This document shows positions 5,849 to 9,356 of a stretch of DNA of 9,356 nt, piece by piece. A model generated the notes under the pieces. It was not told the origin of the DNA. It did no database searches and saw only the letters and a program-made list of their open reading frames with translations. A program made the translations under genes and the position numbers. The stretch comes from an uncultured beta proteobacterium. Its GTDB lineage: Bacteria; Pseudomonadota; Gammaproteobacteria; Burkholderiales; Rhodocyclaceae. The stretch is from the NCBI GenBank assembly GCA_903933395.1, contig CAIZKA010000252.1, forward strand, positions 1-9,356. Reading direction: 5' to 3'. How positions within the stretch are numbered: position 1 is the first letter of the stretch; each line of letters begins with the position of its first letter.

Positions 5849-8146
5849 ATGTCCAACGAACAAGAAAACCTCTCCGCCGCCGCCCTCGAATACCACGAGT
5901 GGCCCACCCCGGGAAAGATCGCGGTGGTGCCGACCAAGGGCCTCACCAACCAGCGCGATCTTGCGCTGGCCTACTCGCCGGGAGTGGCGGCGGCCTGCAA
6001 CGCCATCGTCGATGATCCGAACATGGCCAGCCGCCTGACCTCGCGCGCCAACCTGGTCGGCGTGGTGACCAACGGCACGGCCGTGCTGGGTCTCGGCAAC
6101 ATCGGCCCGCTGGCGGCCAAGCCGGTGATGGAGGGCAAGGGCGTGCTGTTCAAAAAGTTCGCCGGCATCGACGTCTTCGACATCGAACTGCAGGAACCCG
6201 ACGCCGACAAGCTGATCGACATGATCGCCGCCATGGAGCCGACTTTCGGCGGCATCAACCTCGAAGACATCAAGGCGCCGGAATGTTTCTACATCGAGGC
6301 CAAGCTGCGCGAGCGCATGAAGATCCCGGTCTTCCACGACGACCAGCACGGCACGGCCATCGTCGTCGGCGCAGCGATCCTCAACGGGCTCACCCTGGTC
6401 GGCAAGAAGGTCGGGGAGGTCAAGCTGGTGACCTCGGGTGCCGGCGCGGCGGCGCTGGCCTGCCTCGACCTGCTGGTCAATCTCGGCGTCAAGGTCGAGA
6501 ACATCTGGGTCACGGACATCGAAGGCGTGGTCTATGTCGGCCGCGAGAAACTGATGGACCCGATCAAGGACCGCTACGCGAAGAATACCGACGCGCGCAC
6601 CTTGAGCGACATCATCGAGGGCGCCGACGTATTCCTCGGCCTCTCCGCCGGCGGCGTGGTCAAGCCGGCCATGGTGGCAAAGATGGCGAAGAACCCGCTG
6701 ATCCTGGCGCTGGCCAACCCGACGCCGGAAATCACGCCCGAGGAAGTGAAATCCGTGCGCGACGACGCGATCATCGCCACCGGGCGTTCGGACTACCCGA
6801 ACCAGGTCAACAACGTGTTGTGCTTCCCCTTCATTTTCCGCGGCGCGCTGGATGCCGGTGCCACGACCATCACCGAACTGATGAAGCTCGCCGCCGTGCG
6901 CGCCATCGCCGAACTGGCCCAGGCCGAGGCCTCCGACGTGGTGGCGCAGGCCTATGGCGGCGAGAGCCTGGCCTTCGGCCGCGAGTACCTGATCCCGCGC
7001 CCCTTCGATCCGCGTCTGATCGTCAAGATCGCACCGGCCGTGGCCAAGGCGGCCGAGGAATCGGGCGTGGCAACGCGACCGATCAAGGATTTCGACGCCT
7101 ATCGCGACAAGCTGAACAGCTTCGTCTATCACTCCGGCTTCGTCATGAAACCGGTCTTCGCCGCGGCGAAGAAGGATCCGCGCCGCGTCATCTACTGCGA
7201 AGGCGAGGACGAGCGCGTATTGCGCGCGGTGCAGGCGGTGCTCGACGAAGGCCTGGCCAAGCCGGTACTGATCGGTCGCCCCGAGGTCATCGGCATGCGC
7301 ATCGAGAAAGCCGGCCTGCGCCTGGTGCAGGGACGCGACATCGAAGTGGTTAATCCGGATTCCGATCCGCGCTTCAAGGAACTGTGGCAGGGCTACCACC
7401 GGATCATGGGGCGCCAGGGTGTGACCCCGGACAGCGCCAAGCAGGCCCTGCGCTCGGACAACACGCTGATCGGCACCATGCTGCTCAAGCGCGGCTATGT
7501 CGATGCCATGCTCTGCGGCGTGGTCGGGCGCCACGCGCAGCACCTCAAGCACGTCAGCGACGTGATCGGCCTCGAGCCCGACGCGCACTGCTTTGCGGCA
7601 ATGAACATGCTGCTGCTGGCCAAGCACACGCTGTTCCTGTGCGACACCTACGTCAATGAAGACCCGTCGGCCGAACAACTGGCGGAGATCGCGCTAATGG
7701 CCGCCAAGGAAGTCCGTCGTTTCGGCCTCGAACCCAAGGTGGCGTTGCTGTCCCACTCGAACTTCGGCAGCGTTCGCTCGGCGTCCGCCATGAAGATGGC
7801 GGCGGCACGGGCCATCATCGAAGCGCAGGCGCCGGACCTCGAAGTCGACGGCGAGATGCACGGCGATGCCGCGCTGTCGCAGGCGATCCGGGAGAAGCTG
7901 TATCCCGAGTGCCGCCTGACGGGCGAAGCCAACCTGCTGATCATGCCCAACGTCGATGCCGCCAACATTTCCTTCAACCTGATCAAGGCCACCTCGGGCG
8001 ACGGCATTACGGTCGGTCCGGTCCTGCTTGGCGCGGCGAAGCCGGTGCACATTCTTACCGCTACGGCCACGGTGCGCCGCCTCGTGAATATGACCGCGCT
8101 GGCGGTGGTCGATGCCAACCACTTGCGGGAAAAGTCGGCCGGCTGA
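5849..8146 (+). CDS. maeB: NADP-dependent malic enzyme with C-terminal phosphotransacetylase-like domain
   Basis: This 765-residue cytoplasmic enzyme is predicted to decarboxylate malate oxidatively to pyruvate and CO2 with reduction of NADP+, supplying NADPH and pyruvate for gluconeogenic or biosynthetic growth. Residues 1 to about 430 are the malic enzyme part: Y42 in LAYSPGVA and K97 in MEGKGVLF are the likely acid/base pair, E139-D140 in NLEDIKAP and D165 in FHDDQHGTA the likely metal ligands, SGAGAAA (196-202) the dinucleotide loop, and LALANPTPEI a family signature. Residues about 430-760 are a phosphate acetyltransferase-like domain (VIYCEGEDERVLRA, CGVVGRHAQHLKHV, EVDGEMHGDAAL, NLLIMPNVDAAN). 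In E. coli MaeB this domain is regulatory, binding acetyl-CoA, rather than a working transferase. Length matches MaeB. No strong Shine-Dalgarno site precedes the ATG. The coenzyme preference (NADP rather than NAD) is inferred from the family. Confidence 0.95.
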   Translation: MSNEQENLSAAALEYHEWPTPGKIAVVPTKGLTNQRDLALAYSPGVAAACNAIVDDPNMASRLTSRANLVGVVTNGTAVLGLGNIGPLAAKPVMEGKGVLFKKFAGIDVFDIELQEPDADKLIDMIAAMEPTFGGINLEDIKAPECFYIEAKLRERMKIPVFHDDQHGTAIVVGAAILNGLTLVGKKVGEVKLVTSGAGAAALACLDLLVNLGVKVENIWVTDIEGVVYVGREKLMDPIKDRYAKNTDARTLSDIIEGADVFLGLSAGGVVKPAMVAKMAKNPLILALANPTPEITPEEVKSVRDDAIIATGRSDYPNQVNNVLCFPFIFRGALDAGATTITELMKLAAVRAIAELAQAEASDVVAQAYGGESLAFGREYLIPRPFDPRLIVKIAPAVAKAAEESGVATRPIKDFDAYRDKLNSFVYHSGFVMKPVFAAAKKDPRRVIYCEGEDERVLRAVQAVLDEGLAKPVLIGRPEVIGMRIEKAGLRLVQGRDIEVVNPDSDPRFKELWQGYHRIMGRQGVTPDSAKQALRSDNTLIGTMLLKRGYVDAMLCGVVGRHAQHLKHVSDVIGLEPDAHCFAAMNMLLLAKHTLFLCDTYVNEDPSAEQLAEIALMAAKEVRRFGLEPKVALLSHSNFGSVRSASAMKMAAARAIIEAQAPDLEVDGEMHGDAALSQAIREKLYPECRLTGEANLLIMPNVDAANISFNLIKATSGDGITVGPVLLGAAKPVHILTATATVRRLVNMTALAVVDANHLREKSAG

Positions 8147-8157
8147 TCGACGCTGTC

Positions 8158-8179
8158 CCGGCGCCGCATGGGGCGCCGG
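8158..8179 (+). terminator. GC hairpin after maeB, possible terminator
   Basis: CCGGCGCC (8158-8165) pairs perfectly with GGCGCCGG (8172-8179) around a six-base loop, 11 bp after the maeB stop. The stem is strong, but the sequence after it (CGGCTGGCC) has no T-run, so it may be an RNA-stabilising hairpin rather than an intrinsic terminator. Confidence 0.4.
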
Positions 8180-8202
8180 CGGCTGGCCCTGTCGCCAAAT
8201 GG

Positions 8203-8231
8203 TTGAAATTTCCCCTCAGGCAGGGTAGCTT
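8203..8231 (+). promoter_or_regulatory. Possible sigma70-type promoter for qor
   Basis: TTGAAA (8203-8208, five of six to TTGACA) and TAGCTT (8226-8231, with the key first, second and last bases of TATAAT) are 17 bp apart. The -10 ends 36 bp before the qor ATG. Location between the maeB hairpin and qor is sensible. Confidence 0.4.
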
Positions 8232-8267
8232 GCGTCCCTTCCCATTCGCCAAACCCGAGGAGACACC

Positions 8268-9242
8268 ATGAGCCACGCCATCCGTTTTCACACCCCCGGC
8301 GGTCCCGAAGTCCTGCGCTGGGAAGAAGTCGGCGTCGGCGACACGGCGCCCAACGAGGCGCGGGTGCGGCATCACGCCGTGGGCCTCAATTACATCGACA
8401 TCTACCACCGCACCGGCGCCTATCCCCTGCCCATGCCGTCGGGCATCGGCCTCGAAGCCGCCGGCGTGGTCGAAGCCGTCGGCAGTGCAGTGACGGATCT
8501 CAAGGTCGGCGACCGCGTCGCCTATGCCGGCGGCCCGGTCGGCGCCTATGCCGAAGAGCGCAACATGCCGGCCGACCGCCTGGTCAAGCTGCCCGATGCC
8601 ATCGACTTCAGGACCGGCGCGGCGATGATGCTGCAGGGCATGACCGCGCAATACCTGCTGCGCCGCACCTGCAAGGTCGAGCCCGGCGACACCATCCTGA
8701 TCCATGCCGCCGCCGGCGGCGTCGGCCTCATCGTCTGCCAGTGGGCGCGTGCCCTGGGCGCGACGGTGATCGGCACCGTCAGTTCCGACGAGAAGGCGGC
8801 CCTGGCAAAGGCCCACGGCTGCGACCACACGATCATCTACACGCGCGAGAACTTCACCGAACGGGTCAAGGCGATAACCGGAGGCAAGGGCGTACGCGTC
8901 GTTTATGACTCGATCGGCCAGGACACCTTCATGGGCTCGCTGGAGTGCCTGCGGCCGCTGGGCATGATGGTGCTGTTCGGCGCCGCCTCCGGCCCGGTGC
9001 CGGCTTTCGATCTCGGCCTCCTGGCCAAGATGGGTTCGCTGTTCATCACCCGGCCGACGCTGTTTACCTACGTCGCGCAGCGCAGCGACCTGCTGGCCAT
9101 CTCCGGAGACCTGTTCGATATGGTCACCTCGGGCAAGGTGAAAATCGAGGTCAACCAGACTTACGCACTGAAGGACGCGGCGCAGGCGCAGACCGACCTG
9201 GTGGCGCGCAAGACTACGGGTTCGACGGTGCTGTTACCATAG
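8268..9242 (+). CDS. qor: NADPH:quinone oxidoreductase (zeta-crystallin-like, zinc-free MDR family)
   Basis: This 324-residue soluble enzyme belongs to the medium-chain dehydrogenase/reductase family, quinone oxidoreductase branch, which reduces quinones or other electrophilic carbonyl compounds with NADPH. The N-terminal GroES-like domain holds VGLNYIDIYHRTGAYP and GLEAAGVVEAVG, and VGDRVAYAG follows. AAAGGVG (residues 147-153) is the Rossmann dinucleotide loop characteristic of the QOR branch. The C-terminal part (LFGAASGPVPAFDL, RPTLFTYV, AQAQTDLVARKTTGSTVLLP) is also typical. The zinc-ligand cysteines of alcohol dehydrogenases are absent, as expected. GAGGAGA lies 4 bp or so before the ATG. 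The stop codon is only 4 bp from the next ATG, so the ParA-like gene downstream is probably cotranscribed and may be translationally coupled. The physiological substrate is not evident. Confidence 0.93.
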   Translation: MSHAIRFHTPGGPEVLRWEEVGVGDTAPNEARVRHHAVGLNYIDIYHRTGAYPLPMPSGIGLEAAGVVEAVGSAVTDLKVGDRVAYAGGPVGAYAEERNMPADRLVKLPDAIDFRTGAAMMLQGMTAQYLLRRTCKVEPGDTILIHAAAGGVGLIVCQWARALGATVIGTVSSDEKAALAKAHGCDHTIIYTRENFTERVKAITGGKGVRVVYDSIGQDTFMGSLECLRPLGMMVLFGAASGPVPAFDLGLLAKMGSLFITRPTLFTYVAQRSDLLAISGDLFDMVTSGKVKIEVNQTYALKDAAQAQTDLVARKTTGSTVLLP

Positions 9243-9246
9243 GCCA

Positions 9247-9356
9247 ATGGAATCCTTCCTGATCGCCAATCCCAAGGGAGGCGTGGGCAAGACCACGCTG
9301 GCGACCAATCTGGCCGGCTATTTCGCGCGACAGGGCCAGCGCGTCATGCTCGGCGA
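9247..9356 (+). CDS. ParA/MinD-like ATPase, 5' fragment (runs off window)
   Basis: Only the first 36 codons are present. They encode a beta strand leading directly into NPKGGVGKTTLATN (residues 8-21), a deviant Walker A motif with signature Lys10 and Lys15, then the helix LAGYFARQGQRVML. This identifies a ParA/MinD-type ATPase, different in sequence from the one at 4906-5712 (ANPKGG versus FNQKGG). The ATG lies 4 bp after the qor stop with no clear independent Shine-Dalgarno site. Partner and cargo cannot be judged because the rest is outside the window. Confidence 0.82.
   Translation, partial: MESFLIANPKGGVGKTTLATNLAGYFARQGQRVMLG

Noticed and set aside
5810..7678. A 622-codon open frame on the minus strand, opposite maeB
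   Set aside because: It lies wholly antisense to a well-recognised MaeB. Its product is rich in His, Asp, Gln and Val with no motif, as expected for the mirror of a GC-rich coding frame.
7130..8146. MaeB C-terminal phosphotransacetylase domain as a novel fusion
   Set aside because: This two-domain arrangement is the normal form of bacterial MaeB.

Overview
The window is about 9.4 kb of GC-rich, densely coded chromosome. Codon usage looks uniform and there are no mobile elements, tRNA or rRNA genes, or CRISPR arrays. Protein styles (UvrD, the MaeB malic enzyme with a phosphotransacetylase domain, the orphan ParA, the SDR/class V aminotransferase pair) suggest a betaproteobacterium, perhaps Rhodocyclales or Burkholderiales. 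That placement rests on recognition of the proteins, not on a search.

Layout, left to right. (1) 1-1375, plus strand: the 3' two thirds of uvrD, cut by the window edge. (2) 1491-2270 and 2311-3441, plus strand: an SDR-family protein and a class V aminotransferase, 40 bp apart and probably one operon, behind a possible promoter and possible hairpins. (3) 3541-4170, plus strand: a small exported protein with a signal peptide, an NTF2-like domain, an Ala/Pro linker and a two-cysteine tail. (4) 5712-4202, minus strand: an orphan ParA-type ATPase followed 32 bp later by a membrane-anchored GRDP-like protein with a Gly/Cys-rich tail. This pair converges on the exported-protein gene. (5) 5849-8146, plus strand: maeB, divergent from parA across a 136 bp spacer. 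(6) 8268-9242, plus strand: an NADPH:quinone oxidoreductase, followed after 4 bp by the start of a second ParA/MinD-like ATPase that runs off the window.

Most of this is ordinary core genome: repair (uvrD), central carbon metabolism and NADPH supply (maeB), and redox metabolism (qor). No obvious new defence or mobile system is visible. The parts most worth a second look are: the SDR, which lacks the catalytic Tyr and Lys of its family; the pairing of an orphan ParA (no ParB, basic Ala/Lys tail) with a GRDP-like membrane protein; and the exported protein of unknown role with the conserved-looking Cys tail.
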